A DNA stretch of 64,000 bases from NCBI GenBank assembly GCA_902587435.1, contig CACILF010000005.1, positions 1 to 64,000 on the forward strand. The letters are read 5' to 3'. Under the pieces are notes generated by a model, which did not search any database, had not been told where the DNA came from, and worked only from the letters and a program-made list of their open reading frames with translations. Shown in pieces: positions 1 to 9,505 of this stretch. The stretch is from an uncultured Pelagibacteraceae bacterium. GTDB taxonomy: Bacteria > Pseudomonadota > Alphaproteobacteria > Pelagibacterales > Pelagibacteraceae. Both the position numbers and the translations under genes were made by a program. Position 1 is the stretch's first letter. The number at the start of each line of letters is the position of its first letter.

Positions 1-424
1 ATTTACCTATTAATCCATTAATGGTTCCTGATAATAAAATAACTCCATTAGGTGCTTCCAGTAAATTTTCCAAACTACATTGTGGTTCTAAATTTTTATC
101 AACATTAAGATATGATTTTGATGATAATTCGACTATTTTTTTATAACCTATTTCAGACTTAGCTATTAATGGTAACAACCCAACTTCGTCTTTATAATTA
201 AATAGTATTTGTGTACCAATAATTGGTTGTGTGCCTGACTTTGACAAACTTTCAGAAAATTCCAATGAGCCACACAAATTAGAAGTGTCAGATAAACCTA
301 ATGATTTAATTTTATTATCTTTGCAAAAATTTTTTAATTCATCAATTTTAATTGCTCCTTCACAAATAGAATATTGTGTGTGAATTTTAATGTGGTTAAA
401 AACTTTATTATTTAATTCTTCCAT
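1..424 (-). CDS. dnaE: DNA polymerase III subunit alpha, N-terminal fragment (runs off the left edge)
   Basis: Minus-strand translation from CAT at 422-424: MEELNNKVFNHIKIHTQYSICEGAIKIDELKNFCKDNKIKSLGLSDTSNLCGSLEFSE..., PHP-domain start typical of DnaE. Not in the ORF track because it is truncated. Confidence 0.88.
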   Translation of the reverse strand, partial: MEELNNKVFNHIKIHTQYSICEGAIKIDELKNFCKDNKIKSLGLSDTSNLCGSLEFSESLSKSGTQPIIGTQILFNYKDEVGLLPLIAKSEIGYKKIVELSSKSYLNVDKNLEPQCSLENLLEAPNGVILLSGTINGLIGK

Positions 425-1097
425 TAATGGTTCTTTTTATTTTACCACTAATTAGTTCAATTTTGCAATCTGCCATATTAGCAAAAAATCTATTATGAGT
501 TGCAAAAACTATCAATCTATTTTTATTTTTTAATTTAAGTAAAATTTTGAAAACTTCTTTGGCATTTTTTAGATCCAAACTACCAGTAGGCTCGTCTGCA
601 AGAATAATTTCTGGTGAATTAATTAGTGCTCTTGCAATTGCTACTCTTTGCATTTCTCCACCAGAAAGTTCTGAAGCTAAATGATTTTCCCTATTTTTTA
701 AGCCTAATTTCTTAATTAATTTTTTAGCATCAATTAAAGCCTTATTTTTATTTTCATCTATTGATAATCTAGATAAATAAATATTCTCGAGAGCAGTAAA
801 ATCAGATAATAAGTTGTTATCTTGATACACTATACCAATTTTTTTTGCTCGTAATTTATCGTTATACGATTTTAATGAATAATCTATCGTTTGATTTAAA
901 ATTTTTAATACACCTGCATTAGGAATATCGATTAATGATAACAAATTTAAAAGTGTTGATTTGCCTGAACCGGATGGACCCATTAATGAGTATATTTTTC
1001 CTGCTTTAAATGAGAAGTTAATTTTATTTAAAACTCCAATTTTTTTTTTAGATTTATAATTTTTTGTAATATTTTTTAATTCTATCAAATTATTCAT
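408..1097 (-). CDS. lolD: Lipoprotein-releasing ABC transporter ATP-binding protein LolD
   Basis: Walker A GPSGSGKST, signature LSGGEMQRVAIARAL, Walker B ILADEPTGSLD; adjacent to LolC/E permease. Confidence 0.9.
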   Translation of the reverse strand: MNNLIELKNITKNYKSKKKIGVLNKINFSFKAGKIYSLMGPSGSGKSTLLNLLSLIDIPNAGVLKILNQTIDYSLKSYNDKLRAKKIGIVYQDNNLLSDFTALENIYLSRLSIDENKNKALIDAKKLIKKLGLKNRENHLASELSGGEMQRVAIARALINSPEIILADEPTGSLDLKNAKEVFKILLKLKNKNRLIVFATHNRFFANMADCKIELISGKIKRTINGRIK

Positions 1098-2319
1098 ATT
1101 TAAGGGCCTTTGCAGTATTCATACGTGAAGCTTTTAAAGCTGGATAAATTGAGACTATTGCAGTTATTATTATGGAACAAATTGCAATTATAAAAATTGA
1201 GCCAGGATTAATTTCAGATGGCATTTTACTTAAAAAATATATTTCCTCTGGAAAAAGATTAATATTAAAAACTTTGCTCATAAACTCACGAACATTTTCT
1301 ATATATATTGAAAATAAAACACCTAATATAATTCCAAATATAGTAGCCAAAGATCCTATAATAAAACCAACCATAAAAAATATTTTTGAAATTGATTTAT
1401 TCAAAACACCTATGGACTTTAATATAGCAATTTCTCTTGTTTTATTTTTCACTAATATAGTTAAGCCAGAAATTATATTAAAGGCAGCAACAATAATTAT
1501 TAAAGAAAGTATTATAAACATTACGTTTCTTTCAACTTTTAGAGCAGAGAACAATGATTTATTTAAATCGGACCAGGTATATACATAATATTCTTGAAAA
1601 ATCTTTTCTAACTTTTTTTTAGCAACATCAATATTTTTTGGATTTTTTAAATATATTTCTAAGTTTCTTTTAGAATCATTTAAATCAAAAAAATTTTCTA
1701 AATCATTTAAATTAATAAATGCAACGTTATAGTCAAAATCTGATATTTCACTGTCAAAAATAGAATCGACTATATATGATTTTTGCTTAGGTAGACTGCC
1801 AACTAATGTTTGTATACCCGTGGGTGACATTATCATTATTTTATCACCTATTTTAATGTCATAATTAAAACTTAGTTCTTTTCCTATTGATATATAACTT
1901 GGATTTAGTTTTTTATTACCTTGAAAACTTATATTCTTAACAATTGATAGTTTTTTAAAATCATGAGCTAGATATCCTCTTAATAAAAGGCCTTTAGTAT
2001 AGTCTTTATTAATAAGAACTCCTTCGCCACTATTACTATAAACGAATACTTCAGATAAATTATTTAAATTTTTATTATTAAATAAACTTTCGTCGATTGG
2101 ATTTTCATAAGGTTTTATTACTGCATGGGAATTAAATCCAACAATTTTTTCCACTAGTTCAGTTCTGAAACCATTCATAACAGACATAACAATAATTAAA
2201 ACAGCGACGCCTAAACTGATTCCAATAAAAGAAAAAATTGAAATTATATTTAAAAATCCATCTTTTTTTCTAGTTTTTAAGTATCTTAGAGTAATTTCTT
2301 TTTCTAATTGTGAAATCAA
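1090..2319 (-). CDS. lolC: Lipoprotein-releasing ABC transporter permease (LolC/LolE family)
   Basis: 409 aa, N-terminal EKEITLRYLKTRKKDGFLNIISIFSFIGISLGVAVLIIVMSVMNGFRTEL typical of LolC/E; next to lolD. Confidence 0.9.
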   Translation of the reverse strand: MISQLEKEITLRYLKTRKKDGFLNIISIFSFIGISLGVAVLIIVMSVMNGFRTELVEKIVGFNSHAVIKPYENPIDESLFNNKNLNNLSEVFVYSNSGEGVLINKDYTKGLLLRGYLAHDFKKLSIVKNISFQGNKKLNPSYISIGKELSFNYDIKIGDKIMIMSPTGIQTLVGSLPKQKSYIVDSIFDSEISDFDYNVAFINLNDLENFFDLNDSKRNLEIYLKNPKNIDVAKKKLEKIFQEYYVYTWSDLNKSLFSALKVERNVMFIILSLIIIVAAFNIISGLTILVKNKTREIAILKSIGVLNKSISKIFFMVGFIIGSLATIFGIILGVLFSIYIENVREFMSKVFNINLFPEEIYFLSKMPSEINPGSIFIIAICSIIITAIVSIYPALKASRMNTAKALKYE

Positions 2320-2320
2320 T

Positions 2321-3646
2321 TTATTTTTTTTTGTTAATTATAATTTTAGCTATGTCTTCAATAGATAAGATTTTTGTTTTTTTTCCAATTTCATTAAATT
2401 CAAATAATTCACCTTCAGTTTTTTTTCCAATCATGATTTGAAAAGGTATTCCTATTAAATTAAACTTTTTTATTTTGGAAGAAAAATTTTCCTCTGTATC
2501 ATCAATTATAGTATCGATTTTTTTTTCATTTAAATAATTATAGATATTATTTGCCTTTTCTAAATTGGAATTATCATTTTTACTAATAAGTGGAATAATT
2601 GCGCATTCATATGGAGATACAGAAATTGGCCAATTCATAATTTCATTTTTATCATCATATTTTGCTTCAATAATGGCACCAACCAATCTGGAAACACCAA
2701 CACCGTATGATCCCATTTTAACAAATTCTTTTTTACCTTGGAAGTCAACTGAAGCGTTCATTGGTTTTGAATATTTATCTCCAAAATAAAAAATATGTCC
2801 AACTTCAATTCCTTTTGTATGTAGCCTAAATTCTTTAGGCACATTCTTTTCAAATTCAGCTTTGTTAAATTTTTCGTCAGTGACAGCATAAAACTTTTCA
2901 AATTTTCCTCTTAGTTCATTTAATGCTTTTTTTTCTAACTTTGTATTGTTGCTACTAACATCGAATATTCTTTTATCAGTATAAATTTTACTTTCCCCGG
3001 TTTCAGCAAGAATAATAAATTCATGTGATAAATTACCTCCTATTGGCCCTGTATCAGCTGCCATAGGTATTGCTGATAAATCCAATCTTTGAAAAGTACG
3101 TAAATAAGAAAGAAAAAATTTATTATATGAAAAATTTGCTTCTTCGTCATTTAAATCAAAAGAATATGCATCTTTCATATAAAATTCTCTGCATCTCATT
3201 ATTCCAAATCTTGGTCGAAGTTCGTCTCTAAATTTCCATTGAATATGATAAAGCAATTGTGGTAAAGATTTATAAGATTTTATACTTGTTCTGAATATAT
3301 CTGTTATTAATTCCTCATTAGTAGGTCCATAAAGCATTTCCCTGTTTTGTCTGTCTTTAATTCTTAGCATTTCTTCACCATAATCTTCATATCTCCCACT
3401 TTCCTTCCAAATTTCACTAGATTGTATAGTGGGCATTAAAATTTCTTGAACACCGATCCTGTCCTGCTCTTCTCGAACAATTTGTTCTATTTTTTTCATT
3501 ACTTTATATCCAAGTGGCAACCATGAATATATGCCAGCAGAGGATTGTTTTATCATTCCAGTTCTAAGCATTAGTTGATGTGATTTAATTACAGCTTCTG
3601 ATGGATTGTTTTTTAATATTGGTATGAATGATTTTGAAAAGAGCAT
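2321..3646 (-). CDS. proS: Proline--tRNA ligase
   Basis: 441 aa class II aaRS; SAGIYSWLPLGYKVMKKIE, RDELRPRFGIMRCREFYMKDAYSF motifs. Confidence 0.95.
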   Translation of the reverse strand: MLFSKSFIPILKNNPSEAVIKSHQLMLRTGMIKQSSAGIYSWLPLGYKVMKKIEQIVREEQDRIGVQEILMPTIQSSEIWKESGRYEDYGEEMLRIKDRQNREMLYGPTNEELITDIFRTSIKSYKSLPQLLYHIQWKFRDELRPRFGIMRCREFYMKDAYSFDLNDEEANFSYNKFFLSYLRTFQRLDLSAIPMAADTGPIGGNLSHEFIILAETGESKIYTDKRIFDVSSNNTKLEKKALNELRGKFEKFYAVTDEKFNKAEFEKNVPKEFRLHTKGIEVGHIFYFGDKYSKPMNASVDFQGKKEFVKMGSYGVGVSRLVGAIIEAKYDDKNEIMNWPISVSPYECAIIPLISKNDNSNLEKANNIYNYLNEKKIDTIIDDTEENFSSKIKKFNLIGIPFQIMIGKKTEGELFEFNEIGKKTKILSIEDIAKIIINKKK

Positions 3647-3649
3647 TTA

Positions 3650-5308
3650 TTATATTCTTATCACATTAATATTAGTTATTGGCTTTTTTCCAGTTTTTTC
3701 TTTTGCATATTTTCTGCATGTTTTTTTTAGTCCATCAATTAAATTTTCGTTTTGTTTAGCATTTTTTAAAGAAAATGTTTTGCTAAGCTTTAATATTTCT
3801 TCTTCTAATTCACTAAAAAATTCTTCTTTTTCAAATATCGGTAAACCTCTAACACTTAACAAAGGTTTACTACTTGGTTTTCCATTATTTGAAATAATTA
3901 GAGTTAAATCAATAAATCCATTATTTGCCAAATTTTTTCTTTCTTTAATAAATACTGAATCTTCTTCTATTGAAATTTCTCCATCTACACATAATCTACC
4001 ACTTGGGGCCTTATCATAAATATATGGTTTATTACCTGGAAAAATTTTTACTATATCTCCATTTTCTACTTGAACAGGATATGGTATTTTCATTTCATGA
4101 GCAAAATCAATTTGTTCTTTCATATGCCTATGCTCACCATGCACTGGTATAAGGCAATTTGGCTTAATCCAATTATACATATCTTTTAAATCTTCTCTGT
4201 TTGGATGACCAGAGACATGAACAAATTCAGTTTCTTCAGTAATAACATTTATACCATCTTTTAAAAGTTTGTTATGCACATTATAATGCTTTCTTACGTT
4301 ACCTGGTATTATCTTTGATGAAAATATAACTGTATCATCTTTTTCAATAAATACATCTGGATGTGTAAAGTTTGAAATTCTATTTAATGCACCCATAGGC
4401 TCACCTTGACTACCAGTGCAAAGATACACGATTTTATCTCTAGCTATTTTTTTTGTATCTCTCGGATCAAGTGGTTCTATAACATTCTGAAGATAACCAC
4501 ATTGTCTAGCAGCTTTATATATTCGTTGCATAGATCTGCCAACTAACGATATATGTCTACCTATTTTTTCTGCACAAAAAAATACAGTTTCCATTCTAGC
4601 AACATTAGAGGCAAAAGATGTTACTAAAATTTTTTTTTTTTGACGTGACATAACATTAAGCATATTTTTTCTCACATCTGCTTCTGATCCGGCTCTTCCA
4701 ATACTAAAAACATTTGTTGAGTCACACATCATAGCTAGAACGCCATTATCTCCAATTTTTTTTAGTTTCTCTTCGTTAACTTTTTTACCAACCAAAGGAT
4801 TAGGGTCAACTTTCCAGTCTCCTGTATGAAAAATAGTTCCGACTGGAGTATCGATCTTTAAACCATTTGGTTCTATTATTGAGTGAGTTAAAGTAACAAA
4901 TTCTATTTTGAATGGATTAAGATCAATTATACCATTTAGTTTAACAATATTTAAATAAGGAATTATATCAATTTTTTTTTCTTTAAATTTTTCAGTAACA
5001 AGAGCTGCTGTAAACGGAGTTGCATAAACTTTACATCTTAATTTTTTCCAGACATAAGTTATTGCTCCTATATGATCTTCATGTGCATGAGTTAAAACTA
5101 TTCCTAGCAAATTATCTTTTTTATCAACAATAAAACCTGGGTCAGCATAAATTAAATCTATGCCAGGTAAACTATCATCAGCAAAAGTTACTCCTACATC
5201 AACTATAATCCATTTTTGTGAACCAGGTTTTCCAAATGCATATAAATTCATATTCATGCCAATTTCTCCTGAACCACCTAAGGGGCAAAATATTAATTCA
5301 TCTTTCAT
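3650..5308 (-). CDS. rnj: Ribonuclease J (metallo-beta-lactamase/beta-CASP)
   Basis: HAHEDHIGA motif, PVHGEHRHMKEQ, 552 aa RNase J architecture. Confidence 0.93.
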   Translation of the reverse strand: MKDELIFCPLGGSGEIGMNMNLYAFGKPGSQKWIIVDVGVTFADDSLPGIDLIYADPGFIVDKKDNLLGIVLTHAHEDHIGAITYVWKKLRCKVYATPFTAALVTEKFKEKKIDIIPYLNIVKLNGIIDLNPFKIEFVTLTHSIIEPNGLKIDTPVGTIFHTGDWKVDPNPLVGKKVNEEKLKKIGDNGVLAMMCDSTNVFSIGRAGSEADVRKNMLNVMSRQKKKILVTSFASNVARMETVFFCAEKIGRHISLVGRSMQRIYKAARQCGYLQNVIEPLDPRDTKKIARDKIVYLCTGSQGEPMGALNRISNFTHPDVFIEKDDTVIFSSKIIPGNVRKHYNVHNKLLKDGINVITEETEFVHVSGHPNREDLKDMYNWIKPNCLIPVHGEHRHMKEQIDFAHEMKIPYPVQVENGDIVKIFPGNKPYIYDKAPSGRLCVDGEISIEEDSVFIKERKNLANNGFIDLTLIISNNGKPSSKPLLSVRGLPIFEKEEFFSELEEEILKLSKTFSLKNAKQNENLIDGLKKTCRKYAKEKTGKKPITNINVIRI

Positions 5309-6048
5309 AATAATTTAGTAATTTTTAAAAGACCTTTGATAGTTATATCTTTATCTATAATAGCCTTTTTTCTAATAGATTTAATAAATAAATGTGAATA
5401 ACCACCTGTTAAAATTATCTTATATTTTTTTTTAGTATGTTTTGATATTTTTTGAATTATATTTTCAATTAATCCTGTATATCCCCAATAAAAACCAGAT
5501 CTTACAGCTGCAATAGTATTTTTTCCTAAAATATTTTTAACTTTTTTTAATTTTAATGTAGGTATAAGCGAAGCTTTTGAAACCAGTGTATTAAGAGAAA
5601 GTAAAACTCCCGGTGCGATAATGCCACCCAAATAATTATTTTTAATTACAACATCAAAAGTAGTGGCAGTACCAAAGTCTACAATAATATAATTATTTTT
5701 ATTATCATTAACAGCGATTGCGTTACAAAGTCTATCAGATCCTATTTGTTTTCTGTTAACTTGAATTTTGATCAATTTATTTATATTGAGTTGCTTTATT
5801 TCATAGCATTTTAATTTGAGTTTTTTTAACAGAAAAACTTTAATAAATTGAAATATTTTGGGAACAACGCTGCTGAGAATTACTTTTTTTATAAAAAATT
5901 TTTTTTTTAAAATAAAAGATAAATTATTCTTTAAATAATTTTCATTTATTAAGTCAGATTTTAAAATTATTTTTTTTATAATTTTTTTTTGCTTTGAAAT
6001 CACACAAATTTTTGTTTCAGTATTTCCTATATCTCCTATAACGTACAT
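5305..6048 (-). CDS. coaX: Type III pantothenate kinase
   Basis: GDIGNTETKICV N-terminus, DFGTATTFDVV, GGIIAPGV, TGGYSHLF. Confidence 0.9.
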   Translation of the reverse strand: MYVIGDIGNTETKICVISKQKKIIKKIILKSDLINENYLKNNLSFILKKKFFIKKVILSSVVPKIFQFIKVFLLKKLKLKCYEIKQLNINKLIKIQVNRKQIGSDRLCNAIAVNDNKNNYIIVDFGTATTFDVVIKNNYLGGIIAPGVLLSLNTLVSKASLIPTLKLKKVKNILGKNTIAAVRSGFYWGYTGLIENIIQKISKHTKKKYKIILTGGYSHLFIKSIRKKAIIDKDITIKGLLKITKLL

Positions 6049-6074
6049 TTTATATTCTTATTCTATTCAATTAT

Positions 6075-6596
6075 TTATGCAAATAGTTTTAAATTTTTAA
6101 TATAGTTTTGTTCTATGTTTTTAATTAGATTATACCTTTTAACTTTATAGCCAGTTTCATTCAAAATATTAGTTGTTGGATAATTTTTTATAGTTGGATT
6201 TTTAATTATATTAATTCCAATTCCAATTACTAAAAACTTTGCATCTTTGTTAAATTTAATTTCTTGAAGTATTCCACATATTTTTTTTTTATTAACCAAT
6301 AGATCATTGGGTGGTTTAATCACGATTGTTTTTTTAATGTATTTTAATAACGTTTTTTTTATTATTTTGCAGTTCAAAATTGTTATTTTTTTTACACTTA
6401 TATTTCTTTTTATTCTAAAAAAAATAGTCATAAATAAATTCCCCTTGAAAGATATCCATTTTTTTCCATGCTGGCCTCTACCTTTTTTTTGATAATCAGT
6501 AATGATTATACCTTTTGTAATTCCAGTTTTAATTTTTTTAATTGCTAAATCATTTGTGCTGTTAACTTTTTTATATAAAAACTTTTTGAAATTCAT
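6075..6596 (-). CDS. birA: Biotin--[acetyl-CoA-carboxylase] ligase
   Basis: STND, KGRGQHGKKWIS, KPPNDLLVNKKKICGIL, GIGINI motifs of BirA. Confidence 0.9.
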   Translation of the reverse strand: MNFKKFLYKKVNSTNDLAIKKIKTGITKGIIITDYQKKGRGQHGKKWISFKGNLFMTIFFRIKRNISVKKITILNCKIIKKTLLKYIKKTIVIKPPNDLLVNKKKICGILQEIKFNKDAKFLVIGIGINIIKNPTIKNYPTTNILNETGYKVKRYNLIKNIEQNYIKNLKLFA

Positions 6597-8011
6597 TAAA
6601 TGATATTAATTTTTTCTATAATTTCAATTAGAGGGCTGGGGTAAATGAAGTAGAAGAGAATAAATAATGTTGAAAAAGCTAATGATATTTTCAATCCAAT
6701 ATTGTGATTACTTTCGTATTTTTCTTTTTCAGGATCAAAATAAATTATTTTTATTATTCTTAAATAATAAAATGCTGCAACAACTGTTGAAAGTAGACCA
6801 ATTATAGCTAAAGTGTACATTGATTGTTCTATCACAGCAGTAAAAATATAAAATTTAGCAAAAAAACCAACCAGCGGTGGTATACCGGCTAATGAAAATA
6901 ATACGATCAAAAATGAAAATGACAATAATGGATGGTTTTTTGATAATCCCGATAAATCCTCAATATTTTCAAAATATTTATCATCTCTTCTTAACATAAA
7001 AACACAACTAAAAAACGCTAAGTTCATAAATAAGTAAATTGAAATATAAGTTATAGAACTTTGTATGCCTTGATTAGTTCCAACTGACAAACCTGCTAAG
7101 GCATAACCCATATGACTTATAGAACTATACGCAATTAGTCTTTTAAGATTTTTCTGACCAATTGCTGCAATAGAACCGAATAACATGGAAGCAATTGAAA
7201 GAAAAACAATTATAATTTGCCATTGATCTATAATATTTAAAAAAGGAACATACAAAATTCTTATAAATACAGTTATTGCTGCAATTTTTGGTAATATTGC
7301 AAAAAAAATAGTTACCGATGTTGGGGAACCTTCATATACATCTGGTGCCCACATATGAAATGGAACGGCTGATATTTTGAACGCTAAACCAGTAATTATA
7401 AAAATTATTCCAAAAGTTAATCCGTAACTATCCATATTTATATTTTCTGCAATTAAATTAAAATTTGTTGAACCAGAAAAACCATAAATTAATGAACAAC
7501 CATAAAGAAGTAGGCCAGAAGATAATGCGCTTAAAACAAAATATTTTAATCCAGACTCTGAAGATAATATGTTTTCTCTATTAAATGACGCCAATACATA
7601 TAAAGCTAGAGACTGTAATTCTAATCCAATATAAAACAAAATTAAATCATTAGAACTAATCATTACCATCATACCTGTTATTGATGATAAAACTAAAATA
7701 GGATATTCAATTTTATTTATCTTTACTATTTGAATATATTTACTAGATGAGAGTAAAACAAAAATTCCAGACAAAATTAATAAAATTTTCATAAAAGATG
7801 ACAAATAATCAATTTTATAACTATTATTAAATAATTCTACATTTGCATCTATTGGAAAATTTAAAATTAGTGCTAAACAAGCAAATAAAGATAAAATACT
7901 TAAATTATAAATTAAATGTGAGCTATTTTTTTTAAATACACCTGTAATTAGCAAAATCATGATTGCTAAACAAATAAATATTTCTGAATAAATAAAATTT
8001 AAGTTAATCAT
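6596..8011 (-). CDS. nuoN: NADH-quinone oxidoreductase subunit N
   Basis: 471 aa multi-TM; last gene of the nuo operon; Proton_antipo_M-type motifs. Confidence 0.95.
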   Translation of the reverse strand: MINLNFIYSEIFICLAIMILLITGVFKKNSSHLIYNLSILSLFACLALILNFPIDANVELFNNSYKIDYLSSFMKILLILSGIFVLLSSSKYIQIVKINKIEYPILVLSSITGMMVMISSNDLILFYIGLELQSLALYVLASFNRENILSSESGLKYFVLSALSSGLLLYGCSLIYGFSGSTNFNLIAENINMDSYGLTFGIIFIITGLAFKISAVPFHMWAPDVYEGSPTSVTIFFAILPKIAAITVFIRILYVPFLNIIDQWQIIIVFLSIASMLFGSIAAIGQKNLKRLIAYSSISHMGYALAGLSVGTNQGIQSSITYISIYLFMNLAFFSCVFMLRRDDKYFENIEDLSGLSKNHPLLSFSFLIVLFSLAGIPPLVGFFAKFYIFTAVIEQSMYTLAIIGLLSTVVAAFYYLRIIKIIYFDPEKEKYESNHNIGLKISLAFSTLFILFYFIYPSPLIEIIEKINII

Positions 8012-9505
8012 TTATTTTTCTATTAAAATCGAATTTAAATTTTTATTGTACATTTCAATTAAATTTTCTATAGAAATTTCTGTTGTATTCAATAATGGTT
8101 CTGGGTAAAAACCGAAAAAAATAATAGGTAAAACAAGTGAAGAAAGGATAAAAATTTCTGATTTATTTAAATCAGCTATTTTTTTTATTTCATTTTTCTT
8201 AATTTCTCCAAATATAACTCTTTTATAAAGCCAAAGCATATATGCTGCAGATAAAATTACTCCTATACTTGCTATAACTGCTACTAAAAAACTTTTTTTA
8301 AATGCTCCAATCAAAATCAAAAATTCCCCTATAAATCCAGTTGTTCCTGGAAGGCCTACCGCACCAAGAGTAAAAACCATTAAAACAATAGCATATTTAG
8401 GCATTACAGAAACAAGTCCACCATAATTTGCTATTAGTCTTGTGTGCATTCTCTCATAAATTACACCAACTGATAAGAAAAGTGCCGCTGAAACTAAACC
8501 ATGACTAATCATTTGAAATATGCTCCCTTCTAGTCCTTGTTGTGTAAATGTAAATATTCCTAAAGTTACAAATCCCATATGCGCTACGGATGAGTATGCA
8601 ATTAGTTTTTTCATATCTTCTTGCATTAATGCAACGAGTGATGTGTAAATAATTGCGATTAAACTTAGAATATAGATTAAAGGAATAAAATATTCAGAAG
8701 CAATAGGAAAAAGACCAATTGAAAATCTAATAAATCCATATCCAGCCATTTTTAATAGAATTGCAGCTAATAAAACTGAACCAGCAGTTGGAGCTTCAAC
8801 ATGAGCATCTGGTAGCCATGTATGAACAGGCCACATTGGAGTTTTAACTGCAAACGAACTAAAAAAAGCTAACCATAATAAATATTGATACTTTTGATCA
8901 ATTCCAAGGTTATATAAATACATTACATCTGTCGTTCCTGTAATCCAATATATTGAAATTATTGCAACAAGCATAAGAACTGACCCAAGAAGAGTATAAA
9001 GAAAAAATTTAAAAGCAGAATAAACTCTTCTATCACCACCCCAAATACCAATGATTAAAAACATTGGAATTAAACCACCTTCAAAAAAAAGATAAAATAT
9101 AACTAGGTCTAATGAACAAAAAACACCAATCATTAAAGATTCCATTATAAGAATTGCAACAAGAAAGTCTTTTAATCTATATTTAATCGTACTATTTACA
9201 GAAACAACACATAGTGGTGTTATAAACGTTGTTAAAATAATAAATAAAATTGAAATACCATCTATGCCTACTTTGTAATTTATAAAACCTTTAATCCAAG
9301 ATTGCTCTTCTAAAAATTGAAATTCAGAAGTAGATGGGTCAAATAAATACCAAAGATATAAAGATAAAATAAAATTAGCAAATGAAACAAATAGTGCTAA
9401 ATATTTGATAGTTAGATATGTATTTGATTTAGATTTTGAAAAAAATATAAATATAGAACCTAATAATGGCAATAAAATTAATGATGACAAAATAGGAAAA
9501 TCCAT
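8012..9505 (-). CDS. nuoM: NADH-quinone oxidoreductase subunit M
   Basis: 497 aa, TWLPDAHVEAPTAGSVLLAAILLKMAGYG. Confidence 0.96.
   Translation of the reverse strand: MDFPILSSLILLPLLGSIFIFFSKSKSNTYLTIKYLALFVSFANFILSLYLWYLFDPSTSEFQFLEEQSWIKGFINYKVGIDGISILFIILTTFITPLCVVSVNSTIKYRLKDFLVAILIMESLMIGVFCSLDLVIFYLFFEGGLIPMFLIIGIWGGDRRVYSAFKFFLYTLLGSVLMLVAIISIYWITGTTDVMYLYNLGIDQKYQYLLWLAFFSSFAVKTPMWPVHTWLPDAHVEAPTAGSVLLAAILLKMAGYGFIRFSIGLFPIASEYFIPLIYILSLIAIIYTSLVALMQEDMKKLIAYSSVAHMGFVTLGIFTFTQQGLEGSIFQMISHGLVSAALFLSVGVIYERMHTRLIANYGGLVSVMPKYAIVLMVFTLGAVGLPGTTGFIGEFLILIGAFKKSFLVAVIASIGVILSAAYMLWLYKRVIFGEIKKNEIKKIADLNKSEIFILSSLVLPIIFFGFYPEPLLNTTEISIENLIEMYNKNLNSILIEK

Noticed and set aside
1172-1588. 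138-aa plus-strand ORF opposite lolC
   Set aside because: Antisense to a clear permease gene; no RBS or family signal; low-complexity AT-rich shadow ORF.
3606-4019. 137-aa plus-strand ORF over proS/rnj junction
   Set aside because: Antisense shadow of ribonuclease J; Phe/Ser-rich composition typical of spurious frames.
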